64,000 bases of DNA from Leucobacter sp. OLIS6 (GCF_002752355.1 NZ_MRAV01000011.1:124001-188000), one strand, 5' to 3'. Counted from the stretch's first letter, positions 42,692 through 51,561 are shown. Notes: a model not told the origin generated them from the letters alone. Numbers and translations are program-made.

Positions 42692-44005
42692 TTACTTCCA
42701 GGCGGCCGCGGCCGCGGCTTCGAGCTTCTGCTGGGTCCCGGCGACGTCGCTCGGGTTCTGGAAGAAGTCGATGAGGATCTGCCACTCGCCAGCGCCCTTG
42801 GTGCCGCCGAAGGCGCTGGGCGCGAGGTCGGACATGTCGAAGCGGAACGTCTCAGCCCCGGTCAGCGCTTCCGCGATCTGCTTCGACGTCTCGTCCGGAT
42901 ACTTCGCGGTGTCGACCTTCGAATTCGGCGAGGTGAATCCGCCGAGCTCCACCCAGACGGTCGCCGCCTCGGGAGACGCCAGGTACTGCATGAGCGCCGC
43001 GGCTCCCTTGTTGTCCTTGAGCTGCACGGCGGCGTTGCCGCCGCCGACCACCGAGGGGCCGGAACCGTTGATCGCGGGGAAGTCGTAGAATTTCGCGTTC
43101 TTGCCGACGACCGACTTGGTGCTCGACGCGATGTTGCCGGCGACGAAGTCGCCCTCGTACACCGTTCCGGCCTTCGGCGGATCGCCGAACACCGCGGTCA
43201 CCGAGTCGCCGAAGGTGCGCTGGGCGGTACCCGGCTGGATCAGGGTCTTGTCGCCCCACAGCTTGCCGAGGGTCTCGAGCGCCGTCTTCACCGACGGGTC
43301 GGTCCACGGGATCTCGTGTTTGCTCAGCTGGTCGTACTTCTCGGGGCCCGCCGTGCGCAGGTACACGTTCTCGAACCAGTCCGTGAGGGGCCAGCCCGCG
43401 TCGGCACCGATGGAGAGTCCGTACACGCCCGAGTCGGAGACGGTCCCGAGCTGCTTCAGGAATCCGTCCCAGTCCTTCGGCACGGTCGCGCCCGCCGCAT
43501 CGTAGACGTCGGTGTTGTACCAGACCGTCGACTTGTTGGAGCCCTTGAACCAGACGCCGTAGAGCTTGCCGTCGACCTTGCCGAGATCGACCCAGTCCTT
43601 CGAGTAGTTCTTCTCGACCTCGGCTTTCGTCGCCTGATCGACCTCGATGAGGGCCTGCTTCTGCGCGAGCTGCTGCATGAGGCCCGGCTGCGGGATCACT
43701 GCGACGTCCGGCGGATCCCCGCCGTCCACCTTCTGGCCGAGCACCGTGGCGACGTCGGTCCCGTAGCTCGTGTAGTTGACCTTCGCGCCGGTCTGCTGCT
43801 CGAACTTCGCGAGTACCTGCTCGAAGTTCTTCTGCTCCGCACCCGACCAGTCGGCGGCGACGTTCAGCGTGACCCCCGAGAGCTCGGAGCCGCCGCCGCT
43901 GCCGCCACCTCCGTTCCCGCCGCCGGAGCAGGCGGTGAGAGCGAGCGCTGCTGCGCCCGCGAGCGCGATCAGAGCGGTGGGGATCCGTTGCTTCCGAGAC
44001 TGCAT
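42692..44005 (-). CDS. Sugar ABC transporter substrate-binding lipoprotein
   Basis: 437 residues. The lipobox LTACSGG puts the lipidated Cys at ~26, followed by a Gly/Ser linker and a family 1 extracellular solute-binding domain (NVAADWSGAEQKNFEQVLAKFEQQTG and the ...PDVAVIPQPG segment). It captures a sugar or oligosaccharide and passes it to the permeases 60 nt downstream. The ATG follows AAAGGA. First gene of the operon. The substrate cannot be deduced from the sequence. Confidence 0.9.
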   Translation of the reverse strand: MQSRKQRIPTALIALAGAAALALTACSGGGNGGGGSGGGSELSGVTLNVAADWSGAEQKNFEQVLAKFEQQTGAKVNYTSYGTDVATVLGQKVDGGDPPDVAVIPQPGLMQQLAQKQALIEVDQATKAEVEKNYSKDWVDLGKVDGKLYGVWFKGSNKSTVWYNTDVYDAAGATVPKDWDGFLKQLGTVSDSGVYGLSIGADAGWPLTDWFENVYLRTAGPEKYDQLSKHEIPWTDPSVKTALETLGKLWGDKTLIQPGTAQRTFGDSVTAVFGDPPKAGTVYEGDFVAGNIASSTKSVVGKNAKFYDFPAINGSGPSVVGGGNAAVQLKDNKGAAALMQYLASPEAATVWVELGGFTSPNSKVDTAKYPDETSKQIAEALTGAETFRFDMSDLAPSAFGGTKGAGEWQILIDFFQNPSDVAGTQQKLEAAAAAAWK

Positions 44006-44150
44006 GATGGGAGTCCTTTCCCCCGGTCCGGGGGCTGCCCTGCCCCTGGACGGGCTGCCTTCACGCTACGTCGGGACTCGGATGGCGGCACGGATCGTGA
44101 CCTGGTCGTTACCTCGGTCCGAAGGGGTTGACCGGCCGAACGAGGCTCTG

Positions 44151-45272
44151 CTACTCGCCCTGCGGCGCCTGGGTCTTCGCGTCCTGCGCCGGGAACACGA
44201 CCTTCTGGATGATGATGATCAGGCTCGCGGCGACGGGGATCGCGACCAGGGCGCCGAGGATCCCGCCGAGCGCGCCGCCGCCGACCGCGGCGATGACGAC
44301 CATCGCTCCTGGCACGGCGACCGCCTTGCTCATGATGCGCGGGCTGAGCACGTACGCCTCGATCTGCATGTAGACGAGGTAGTAGATGATCGCGACGAGC
44401 GCGGTCAGGGGCGAGGCGAACAGGCAGATCACCGAGTTGATGATCGCGCCGCTCAGGGTGCCGACGAGCGGGATCAGGGAGCCCATGAACGCGATGAGCG
44501 CGAGCAGGGCCGGCATGGGTGCCCCGATGATGCTCAGGAAGATGAGGCTCAGGATGCCGTTGATGAGCGCGAGGCTGGCCTGGCCGATCACGTAGCGGCC
44601 GACGGCGCCCGAGACATCCTCGAGGATCTCCGAGAAGCGGGGGCGGCGGTAGGCGGGGACGAAGCGAGCGGCGGCCTTCTTCATGGAGCGCAGCGAGGCC
44701 ATGAAGTACAGCGTGAGGATCAGCACGATCGTCACCCCCGTCGCCCCGCCCGCGATCCCGGCGCCCACGGCGAGGATCCCGCCGCCGATCTGGGTGAGGT
44801 TGTTCGGGTCCTGCAGGAAGCTGATGGCGCCCTGGATCGCCTTGTCGAAGGTGTCGCCGTACTGGCTGGTCACGTCGTGGTACCAGGCGCTCGCGGTGAA
44901 CTCCTTGATGAGGCGCGGGGCATCGTCGATGAGGCCCGCGACCTGCTGCACGAGCACCGGGATCACGGCGACGACGATGCCTGCGAAGGCGGCGATCACC
45001 GCGACGACCACGATCGTGACCGCGGCCGGGCGGGGGAGCTTGCGCTCGATGTAGGAGACGATCGGGTCGAGTCCGAGCGAGAGGAACAGCGCGACGCCGA
45101 TGTAGATGAGCACGGTGGCGAGCTGCCCGACGATGGAGCCGATGAGGAGCGCGACGAGCACGCCGAGGGTGCCGACGAGTCCGAAGGTGAACGGTTCGAT
45201 CCGCGCCCTCGGCGTGCTCGTCGCGCGCGTCGACGCGCCTTCGGTTTCCACAGCGCTTCGCTTGATCCGCAC
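44151..45272 (-). CDS. AI-2E (PerM) family transporter
   Basis: 373 residues from a GTG behind GAAGAGG; longer in-frame extensions have no ribosome site. Eight predicted membrane helices, with an extended extracytoplasmic region in the middle and the family motifs TLYFMASL, PxF..SGAVGRYVIGQ and GSLIPLVGTLSGAI. Members export autoinducer-2, Na+ or unknown solutes; no quorum-sensing gene is near. Transcribed toward the sugar ABC operon but probably separate. Confidence 0.85.
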   Translation of the reverse strand: MRIKRSAVETEGASTRATSTPRARIEPFTFGLVGTLGVLVALLIGSIVGQLATVLIYIGVALFLSLGLDPIVSYIERKLPRPAAVTIVVVAVIAAFAGIVVAVIPVLVQQVAGLIDDAPRLIKEFTASAWYHDVTSQYGDTFDKAIQGAISFLQDPNNLTQIGGGILAVGAGIAGGATGVTIVLILTLYFMASLRSMKKAAARFVPAYRRPRFSEILEDVSGAVGRYVIGQASLALINGILSLIFLSIIGAPMPALLALIAFMGSLIPLVGTLSGAIINSVICLFASPLTALVAIIYYLVYMQIEAYVLSPRIMSKAVAVPGAMVVIAAVGGGALGGILGALVAIPVAASLIIIIQKVVFPAQDAKTQAPQGE

Positions 45273-45355
45273 GTTGACCTCTTCCTCGACCGGTGTGCAC
45301 TCAGTCGAGCACCGCGGGATCGCCGAGTCAAGTCGAGCGCGCGGCGGGGCGGCAC

Positions 45356-45393
45356 GTCGGCAATTACACGTACACTGTTCCGGTAATGTGCCG
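45356..45393. promoter_or_regulatory. Inverted repeat in the AI-2E/DUF1266 divergent region
   Basis: CGGCA-ATTAC and GTAAT-g-TGCCG arms flank a TACACT -10-like hexamer about 65 nt before the DUF1266 start. It shares an AATTACAC word with 40249-40255. Could be an operator for one or both divergent genes. Confidence 0.35.
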
Positions 45394-45441
45394 AGGTCGG
45401 ACCGAGTCCGCCCGGCCGCTCGCGAAAGGATCCCCCCTCCT

Positions 45442-46299
45442 ATGGAAATCATCACGCAGTTCTTCGACTGGTTCTGGGACCCGGCCAACGCCGTGATCCG
45501 CTGGATCATCATCGGCGTGCTCGTCGTCGCCCTGCTGTTCGTCGTCCTGCTCATCTGGGGCAAGTTCGCGCCGCTCGCGCACCACAAGGACTTCCCGGTC
45601 GATACCCGCGAGGCGAACCTCCTCGCCCTCGGTTTCCAGCAGATCCTGAACTCCGGCGAACTGTGGAACGACCCCACGGCCAGCACGCTCACCGCCAAGC
45701 AGAAGCAGGAGCTCGCACGGATGTGGGGGCTGAATTCGACGCAGGACGTCATCGAGAACGTGGAGCGGCTCACCACCCAGCGCCGCCGACGCGAGCTGTG
45801 GCAGCAGCTGCTCGCGCTGCGGGCGCGCGCCGCCCAGGCGAACGGCGGACGCCGTCCGAGCGAGCGCCAGTGGATCGCGGCCATCAAGGAGGCCGGCGGC
45901 ACCGGCAAGGGCGAGGAACGGGACTTCGTGCGCGCGGTCAACTACTACGAGAAGGAGCTCGGCAAGAAGATGTTCCCCGCGAACGAGCCGGTCGTGAGCC
46001 TCGACGGCTACGCGCTCGGGCAGGCGGCCGCGGTGCCGGTCTGGGGCGTCGGCATGGGGCTCATCTCGCGGGCGGACTCGATGAAGCTCGTCGAGTACGT
46101 CAACGGTCTCGCCCGCACCGAGTTCGACTCGTGGGCGGCCTTCGGCCGCAGCTACGCCCTCGGCCGGGTCATGCACTGGAGCGACGGCACCATGGACGAG
46201 AAGCAGGCGAACCGCGGCGGCGACGCCGTCGTCGCGATGCAGCACGCGCTCGACGGCAAGCGCCGCGGCCCGTGGGGCCTGCTCCCGTGGCGGATCTGA
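45442..46299 (+). CDS. DUF1266-domain membrane-anchored protein
   Basis: 285 residues, ATG at 45442, AAAGGA upstream. One membrane helix (~20-42) and a cytoplasmic ~230-residue domain ending in the DUF1266 segment (RTEFDSWAAFGRSYALGRVMHW). Function unknown. A second membrane protein starts inside its 3' end, overlapping by 13 nt, so the two are translated together. Confidence 0.78.
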   Translation: MEIITQFFDWFWDPANAVIRWIIIGVLVVALLFVVLLIWGKFAPLAHHKDFPVDTREANLLALGFQQILNSGELWNDPTASTLTAKQKQELARMWGLNSTQDVIENVERLTTQRRRRELWQQLLALRARAAQANGGRRPSERQWIAAIKEAGGTGKGEERDFVRAVNYYEKELGKKMFPANEPVVSLDGYALGQAAAVPVWGVGMGLISRADSMKLVEYVNGLARTEFDSWAAFGRSYALGRVMHWSDGTMDEKQANRGGDAVVAMQHALDGKRRGPWGLLPWRI

Positions 46300-47390
46300 G
46301 CCGACACGATCCGAGTCGCGTCCGCCGTCCGCCGCTTCTCGGCCCGGCGGACGTGCTCGAGCCGTCGCCCACGCTCCCGGAGCTGCGGGAGTACCGGCGC
46401 GGTGCCGGCGTTCCGTGGCACCGCGGGGTCGCCGTGCTCGCGATCGGATCCCTGCTCGGAGTGGCGCTCGTCGTCTGCGTCGCGATCCTGATCGCCCGGG
46501 CGATCGACCCGGTCGGGTTCCCGCCGCTCGTCCGGCTCGCGCTGCTCCTCGCCCCGCTCTCCTGGACCCTGCTGATCCTCGGCGGTTTCGCCTGGTGGCT
46601 GCGCTGGCGACTGCGCGACGTCCGGCTGCGCAGGTTCGCGCGGGCGAACGGTCTGGGCTTCGTCGACCGGGCCGCCTCCGGAACGCTCGACTGGCGGGTC
46701 GCGCGCACCGGACTCGGGTTCCCGAAGAGCATGGTCAACGTGGAGCGGGCGGCGGTGCTCGGCGACGGGATCGTTCTCGCCCGCAACCAGCCCGTCGCCA
46801 AACCGGGCGGCGGATCGGGCTTCCGCCGCCCGTTCGCGTTCGCGCAGCTCGATCTCCCGCGCGAGGTGCCGCACATCGTGCTGAAGAACCGGCGGTCGCG
46901 CGTGCTCGCCCTCGCTGGTCTGGGGCTCGGCAACCGGGTCGTGCTGAGCCTCGAGGGCGACTTCGATCGGTACTTCACCCTGTTCTGCCCCGCGGGCTAC
47001 GAGCGCGATGCCCTCGAGATCTTCACGCCCGATGTGATGGCCGCGCTGATCGACGTCGCGAACGACTGCGAGGTCGAGCTCGTCGACGATCACCTGCTGC
47101 TCTACTTCCGCTTCGGGCTGCCGCTCTGGAGGGTGGAGACGATGGAGCGGGTGCAGGCGACGCTCGCGCTGCTGCGCGAACGCTTCGCCCGTCAGGCGGG
47201 CGGATACCGGGACGAGCGCTCGGCGCGCCCGCGCGATGCGGTCGGGGGCGCGGGATCGATCGCGCTCGCGGGACGCCGTACGACGAGCGGCACGGGCGTG
47301 CCCGCGGCGGCCGTCGTCGCGACCGCCGCGGTGCTGCTGCTCAGCGCCGTGGCTACTGCGCTCTCGGTGTTCGTGCTGCCGGGGCTGTAG
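46287..47390 (+). CDS. Membrane protein, unknown function, coupled to DUF1266 gene
   Basis: 367 residues from a GTG that overlaps the DUF1266 gene. Two N-terminal membrane helices (~50-72 and ~82-106), a ~210-residue cytoplasmic part with no recognised motif, and a C-terminal helix (~345-365). The middle part contains a conserved-looking EIFTPDVMAALIDVANDCEVELVDDHLLLYFR stretch. No family assigned. Translational overlap implies it acts with the DUF1266 protein. Confidence 0.75.
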   Translation: MADLSRHDPSRVRRPPLLGPADVLEPSPTLPELREYRRGAGVPWHRGVAVLAIGSLLGVALVVCVAILIARAIDPVGFPPLVRLALLLAPLSWTLLILGGFAWWLRWRLRDVRLRRFARANGLGFVDRAASGTLDWRVARTGLGFPKSMVNVERAAVLGDGIVLARNQPVAKPGGGSGFRRPFAFAQLDLPREVPHIVLKNRRSRVLALAGLGLGNRVVLSLEGDFDRYFTLFCPAGYERDALEIFTPDVMAALIDVANDCEVELVDDHLLLYFRFGLPLWRVETMERVQATLALLRERFARQAGGYRDERSARPRDAVGGAGSIALAGRRTTSGTGVPAAAVVATAAVLLLSAVATALSVFVLPGL

Positions 47391-47408
47391 GCGTACCACC
47401 TGGCCGGA

Positions 47409-48350
47409 TCAGGCGTGCCGCACCGCGCTGCCCTCCTGGTCGCGGATCTCCTCCGTCTCGATCTGGAACGTCGAGTGCTGCACCGAGACCTTGAAGTGCT
47501 CTGCGACGCAGGACTTCACCGTGCTGAGCGTCTCGGCCGCATGACCGTCGGTGAAGCACTCGTCGTCGACCACGATGTGCGCGGTGAGGGTCGGCAGGCC
47601 GGTCGCGACGGTCGACGCGTGCAGGTCGTGCACGTCGAGCACGTGGTCGAGGCGCAGGATGTGCGCGCGCACCTCGTCGAGATCGAGCCCCTTCGGAGTG
47701 AACTCCATGAGCACGCCCGCGGTCTCCCGCATGAGGGTGAACGCGCGGGGCACGATCAGGGCGGCGATGAAGAGGCCCGCGAGCGCGTCCGCCTGCTGGA
47801 AGCCGGTCGTCGCGATGACGATCGCCGCGACGATGACGCCGAGGGAGCCGAGCGCGTCGTTCATCACCTCGAGGAAGGCCGCCCGCATGTTGAAGTTCGC
47901 GCCGCGGCTGGACGACAGGATCAGCAGGGCGACGATGTTCGCCACGAGGCCGATCACGCCGAACACGAGGAGCTCGCCCGCCGGGACCTCGGGCGGCGCG
48001 AAGAGGCGGCGCACGCCCTCGATCGCGGCGTAGACACCGACCACGAGCAGCAGGGTCGCCTGGCCGAGCGCCGCGATCACCTCGATGCGGCGGAAGCCCC
48101 AGGTGCGCTTCGACGAGGCGGGGCGGAGCATCAGCGTTCCGGCGATGAGGGCGACGAGCAGGCCTGTCGCGTCGGTCAGGGCGTGCGCCGTGTCGGTCAG
48201 CAGTGCGAGGCTGCCGGTCACCCAGGAGCCCACCGCCTGGGCCACCACGATGATCGAGGTGATCGCGAAGGCGATCGCCAGCCGCTTGCGGTGGTCTCCG
48301 GGATGGCCGGCTTCGCCGACTGCGGGTCCGTGATCGTGTCCTGCGCCCAT
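47409..48350 (-). CDS. Cation diffusion facilitator (CDF) metal exporter
   Basis: 313 residues. A His/Asp-rich N-terminus (GHDHGPAVGEAGHPGDH), six membrane helices and a C-terminal metal-sensing domain. Helix 2 has the metal ligands in TDTAHALTDATGL (HxxxD). Helix 5 reads FLEVMNDALGS where zinc CDFs usually have HVLxD, so one ligand is Glu in place of His. It exports a divalent cation (Zn, Co or similar) for H+. It overlaps the ArsR repressor upstream, which should control it. Confidence 0.9.
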   Translation of the reverse strand: MGAGHDHGPAVGEAGHPGDHRKRLAIAFAITSIIVVAQAVGSWVTGSLALLTDTAHALTDATGLLVALIAGTLMLRPASSKRTWGFRRIEVIAALGQATLLLVVGVYAAIEGVRRLFAPPEVPAGELLVFGVIGLVANIVALLILSSSRGANFNMRAAFLEVMNDALGSLGVIVAAIVIATTGFQQADALAGLFIAALIVPRAFTLMRETAGVLMEFTPKGLDLDEVRAHILRLDHVLDVHDLHASTVATGLPTLTAHIVVDDECFTDGHAAETLSTVKSCVAEHFKVSVQHSTFQIETEEIRDQEGSAVRHA

Positions 48351-48742
48351 CAGTGGTCCTTTCGCTCGGCGGCCGGCGCCGCGGTTCGGGGGGTACGGAG
48401 GTGCGAGCAGAGGATCGCCCGCGTTCCGGCCGCTTCGAGCAGCGCTTCGGCGGCGGCGATGACGGTGCTCAGCTGCCCGGGGTGCGCGAGCGAGTACCAG
48501 GAGGCGCGTCCGTCGGGACGGACCGCGACGAGGCCGCACTCGAGCAGGAAGCTCAGGTGCTTGCTGACCGTCGACTGCGCGAAGCCCATGTGCTGCACCA
48601 GGTCGCGCACCCGGTGCTCGCCCGAGGCGAGGTGCTGCAGCACCGCGAGGCGGGTCGGATCCGCGAGGCCCTGGAAGAGGTGGGCGTAGGCCGCGGTGGC
48701 CTGCGGGTCCAGGACCACCGGCTCGATCGCATTCATCGTCAT
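48350..48742 (-). CDS. ArsR/SmtB-family metal-responsive repressor
   Basis: 130 residues. Winged helix (RVRDLVQHMGFAQSTVSKHLSFLLECGLV) with a C-terminal Cys (ILCSHLRT) and several His. It should release DNA on binding a metal. Its stop codon overlaps the CDF start (ATGA). The first ATG at 48742 lies inside a perfect palindrome and 6 nt behind TACCAT, so the mRNA is probably leaderless and autorepressed at the initiation site; a second ATG follows at 48736. Confidence 0.9.
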   Translation of the reverse strand: MTMNAIEPVVLDPQATAAYAHLFQGLADPTRLAVLQHLASGEHRVRDLVQHMGFAQSTVSKHLSFLLECGLVAVRPDGRASWYSLAHPGQLSTVIAAAEALLEAAGTRAILCSHLRTPRTAAPAAERKDH

Positions 48743-48751
48743 ATGACGATG
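48734..48751. promoter_or_regulatory. 18-bp perfect palindrome operator (ArsR)
   Basis: CATCGTCATATGACGATG spans the start codons of the ArsR gene and overlaps the -10 hexamer. Perfect two-fold symmetry suits an ArsR-family dimer. Confidence 0.7.
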
Positions 48752-48754
48752 GTA
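48749..48754 (-). promoter_or_regulatory. -10 element of a leaderless promoter (ArsR-CDF)
   Basis: TACCAT on the minus strand, 6 nt before the ATG at 48742. It lies between the two operators. Confidence 0.55.
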
Positions 48755-48769
48755 TCGCCTGATGGCGAT
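48754..48769. promoter_or_regulatory. Second ArsR-type inverted repeat
   Basis: ATCGCC-TGAT-GGCGAT, adjacent to the 18-bp palindrome and on its upstream side. Together they bracket the promoter. Confidence 0.5.
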
Positions 48770-48866
48770 TTTGAGAAGGCTCGATTCTCCCGTCGATCTC
48801 AGGGACGAGTGTTAGCTTGGCTGGGTTTTCTGTTCGTCCGCAGCGATTCCGACCGGGAGGTGGAGC

Positions 48867-49364
48867 ATGGAGCAGGCACGCGCGATCGCGCGCCGGAGCG
48901 CACCGGGCTCCGCCACGCCCTGGATCGTGCTCGCGGTCGCGGCGATCGTGCTCGGCCTGCTCGGCATGCACGCCCTCCGCGACGTGGATCCCGCGCACGG
49001 CGCAGCGGTTCCCGCCGCGTCGAGCGTCGCATCCGGATCCACCGAGACTCGGATCGCACCCCACGACGGCGCCGCCGCGGCGGCAGCCCCGGTCCCCTCG
49101 AACCAGGGCCTGACCGGACAGGAGCGCATGCGCAGCACTCCCGCGGAAGGCCACGACACCGCGGCCCCGATCGGCGGCTGCCTCGACTTGGTCTCGGTCT
49201 GCGTGCTGGCGCTCCTCCTCACCTTCGCCGTCGCGATCCGTCGGAACCGCGGCCGCACGAGCACCCTCTCGAAGCGGGCGTTCGTCGTCCTCCGCGTCCG
49301 CGCACCCGGTCGCCCCTTCGTCGAGCCCCCATCCCCCTTCGCGCTCTCCGTCCTCCGTACCTGA
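48867..49364 (+). CDS. Two-pass membrane protein, DUF6153-like
   Basis: 165 residues, ATG behind GGAGGTGGAGC. Two membrane helices (~18-36 with GLLGMHALRD, and ~102-122 with CLDLVSVCVLALLL) flank a Thr/Ala/His-rich extracytoplasmic segment; a basic C-terminal tail follows. The layout (LGMHAL, central His, CLxxC-type second helix) resembles the actinobacterial DUF6153 family, whose role is unknown. Adjacent ArsR-CDF genes suggest a link to metal handling. Confidence 0.65.
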   Translation: MEQARAIARRSAPGSATPWIVLAVAAIVLGLLGMHALRDVDPAHGAAVPAASSVASGSTETRIAPHDGAAAAAAPVPSNQGLTGQERMRSTPAEGHDTAAPIGGCLDLVSVCVLALLLTFAVAIRRNRGRTSTLSKRAFVVLRVRAPGRPFVEPPSPFALSVLRT

Positions 49365-49496
49365 TCGTCGGTGCCGCCGCCGCTCCTGCCCCATGCCTCC
49401 GCATCGGATGGTGAGCCGCCGCGCAGCAGACCGTTCCGCGGCGACCGTTCCGGCCGCACGCGGATCCCCGACGACCGATACCCAGAGGAGTCCTCG

Positions 49497-49613
49497 ATGC
49501 GCTCGACCAAGCATCCGTTCCGCAACCCCATCGTCTTCACCGTGCTCATCGTCCCGGCAGCGCTCGTCGTCGCCGGCCTGAGCTACGCGCTCACGGCGGT
49601 GCTGTTCGCGTGA
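49497..49613 (+). CDS. 38-residue single-helix membrane protein
   Basis: MRSTKHPFRNP followed by a ~25-residue hydrophobic helix ending AVLFA. ATG is 6 nt behind AGAGGAG, and its stop codon overlaps the GTG of the M23 peptidase (GTGA), so it is very likely expressed. It may be a regulator or assembly factor of the downstream envelope proteins. No homologue known to me. Confidence 0.7.
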   Translation: MRSTKHPFRNPIVFTVLIVPAALVVAGLSYALTAVLFA

Positions 49614-50437
49614 GCACCGAATTCCCGAACGCGCCCGAGCCGCACCCCCGCGGTGAGCTCCGCACGCCGAACCCGATCCACCTGATGTCGGCCGATGGGC
49701 CGCAGCCCGCGCTCGAAGCGGCGGAACCCGAGAGCGCCCCACCCACCGCGGCACGGCGGCTGCGGCGCGCAGTGACCGCGACCACCGCCGCACTCGGCGC
49801 CTGCGTCATGGTCGCGGGTCTCGCCGCGCCGCTTCTCGCCCAGCCGCAGCAGGCGGGAGCGTCCGGATCCGGTATCGCGCTCGCCGCCGCGGCACCCGCG
49901 CAGCACCTGAGCGGCACGGGCGGCACGGCGCTCGGCTCCGGCGAGCGGGCCTTCGACGCCATCTCGCCGATCGAGACCGCGCCCGAGGCGAAACCGGGAT
50001 CCCCCGACCTCTCGGGGCTGTCCGACTCGAAGGTGCGCTATCCGTTCGACGCCCAGGTGCCCCTGACCGACCCGTTCGGCTATCGCACCGCCCCCGTCGC
50101 CCAGTTCCACGACGCGCAGGACTTCGCGGCGGCCGACGGCACACCAATCCGGATCATCGCGAGCGGGATCGTGCTCGAGGCCGGGCAGACGATCGACGGC
50201 TGCGGCTTCGGCCTCAAGGTGCAGCACAAGATCGGCGGGCGCGATGTCACGAGCCGGTACTGCCACATGCAGAACGACTCGAGCAGCTTCCAGGTCGGCC
50301 AGCAGGTGAAGATCGGCGATACGGCCGGCCGGGTCGGCGCGACGGGCATGGCCTTCGGCGCACACCTGCACCTCGCGATGCGGCAGGACGACAAGCCCAT
50401 CGACCCCATGGTCTTCCTGACCAAGAACATCCGGTGA
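49610..50437 (+). CDS. M23-family peptidoglycan peptidase (LytM-like)
   Basis: 275 residues. A ~45-residue cytoplasmic N-terminus precedes a signal/anchor helix (~50-75), a Pro/Ala/Gly linker and the M23 domain (~130-270): FGYRTAPVAQFHDAQDFA (the HxxxD zinc pair), SRYCHMQ and GAHLHLAM (HxH). The usual HxGxD is HDAQD here. Cuts stem-peptide bridges or acts as a regulator of amidases in the wall. Starts by overlapping the 38-aa gene. Confidence 0.85.
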   Translation: MSTEFPNAPEPHPRGELRTPNPIHLMSADGPQPALEAAEPESAPPTAARRLRRAVTATTAALGACVMVAGLAAPLLAQPQQAGASGSGIALAAAAPAQHLSGTGGTALGSGERAFDAISPIETAPEAKPGSPDLSGLSDSKVRYPFDAQVPLTDPFGYRTAPVAQFHDAQDFAAADGTPIRIIASGIVLEAGQTIDGCGFGLKVQHKIGGRDVTSRYCHMQNDSSSFQVGQQVKIGDTAGRVGATGMAFGAHLHLAMRQDDKPIDPMVFLTKNIR

Positions 50438-50463
50438 CCGGCGGAACGGCAGAGGAGCAGCGC

Positions 50464-51174
50464 ATGACCACCCCTTCCGACCCCACCCGGCCCAAACGGC
50501 TCTCGACCTCGACGCGGACGGCCCTGATCGTGATCCCCGCGGCGATCCTGCTCGCAGTCGTCGCGATCGCGGTTTCGATCCTGGCTCGGCCGGCGACCCC
50601 CGCGCCGAGCGCCGACGCGCCCGCCTCGGCGGCCGACGTCGTTGCGGCGGACTCGCATGTGCTCGACGACGGCGGTCCGGGCGCCCCCACCCTCGTCGAG
50701 TTCCTCGACTTCGAGTGCGAGGCCTGCGGCGCCTTCTATCCGTACGGCGAGGAGATCCGCACGCAGTACGACGGCAAGCTCACCTACGTGATCCGCTACT
50801 TCCCGATGCCGGGGCACAAGAACTCGATGACCGCCGCGCTCGCGGTCGAGGCCGCTGCGCAGCAGGGCAAGTTCGAGCAGATGTACCGGCAGATGTTCGA
50901 GACCCAGGCGGAGTGGGGTGAGAAGCAGGCCTCGGAGGCGCCACGATTCCGCGAGTACGCGAAGCGCCTGGGTCTCGATCTCGCCGCCTACGACGCCGCG
51001 GTCGCCGACCCGAAGACCCGCGAGCGGGTGCAGAAGGACTTCGACGCCGCGCGCCTGCTCGGGGCGACCGGCACGCCGACCTTCTTCCTGGACGGGCGCA
51101 AGCTCGAGCTCACGAGCGTCACCGACCTGACCGACGCGCTCGATCGGGCGCTCGCCGCGAAGTCCGGGACCTGA
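50464..51174 (+). CDS. Membrane-anchored DsbA-like thioredoxin-domain protein
   Basis: 236 residues from the ATG behind GAGGAG (GTG 50434, overlapping the M23 stop, is in frame). Membrane helix ~21-41, then a thioredoxin_4 (DsbA-like) domain: LEFLDFECEACGAFYP with the redox pair Cys85-x-x-Cys88, and the cis-Pro element ATGTPTFFLDG. It probably forms or isomerises disulfides in secreted proteins; the neighbouring proteins have paired cysteines. Confidence 0.88.
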   Translation: MTTPSDPTRPKRLSTSTRTALIVIPAAILLAVVAIAVSILARPATPAPSADAPASAADVVAADSHVLDDGGPGAPTLVEFLDFECEACGAFYPYGEEIRTQYDGKLTYVIRYFPMPGHKNSMTAALAVEAAAQQGKFEQMYRQMFETQAEWGEKQASEAPRFREYAKRLGLDLAAYDAAVADPKTRERVQKDFDAARLLGATGTPTFFLDGRKLELTSVTDLTDALDRALAAKSGT

Positions 51175-51240
51175 CCCCACGTCCGAAGCAGTCGAACCGC
51201 TGCAACCACCGAATTCCCGAATCCCCGAAGGAGAACCATC

Positions 51241-51561
51241 ATGAAATGTCCCATCGACGCGACCGACCTGGTGATGTCGGAGCGCTCCGGAGTCGAGATC
51301 GACTACTGCCCGCAGTGCCGGGGCATTTGGCTGGACCGCGGCGAGCTCGACAAGATCATCGACCGCGCCGCGACCGAGTACGGCCGCACCGCTCCCGCCG
51401 CTCCGCAGGCGCCGGTCGACGACCGGGGTCGCTTCTCGGACCACGGACGCGACCGCAGCTTCGACCGCGGTCGTGATCGGGGCCACGATCGCGACTACGA
51501 CCAGCGCTCGGGCAAGAAACGCCGCCGCGAGGGATTCCTCGGCGAGCTCTTCGACTTCTGA
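51241..51561 (+). CDS. zf-TFIIB-domain protein
   Basis: 106 residues behind GAAGGAG. N-terminal zinc ribbon: KCPID (Cys3) and YCPQCRGIWLDRGELDKII, matching the zf-TFIIB family found in many bacteria. The C-terminal half is a His/Asp/Arg repeat (DRG, HDR) and a basic patch KKRRREG, suggesting nucleic-acid or protein contact. Function unknown. Confidence 0.85.
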   Translation: MKCPIDATDLVMSERSGVEIDYCPQCRGIWLDRGELDKIIDRAATEYGRTAPAAPQAPVDDRGRFSDHGRDRSFDRGRDRGHDRDYDQRSGKKRRREGFLGELFDF

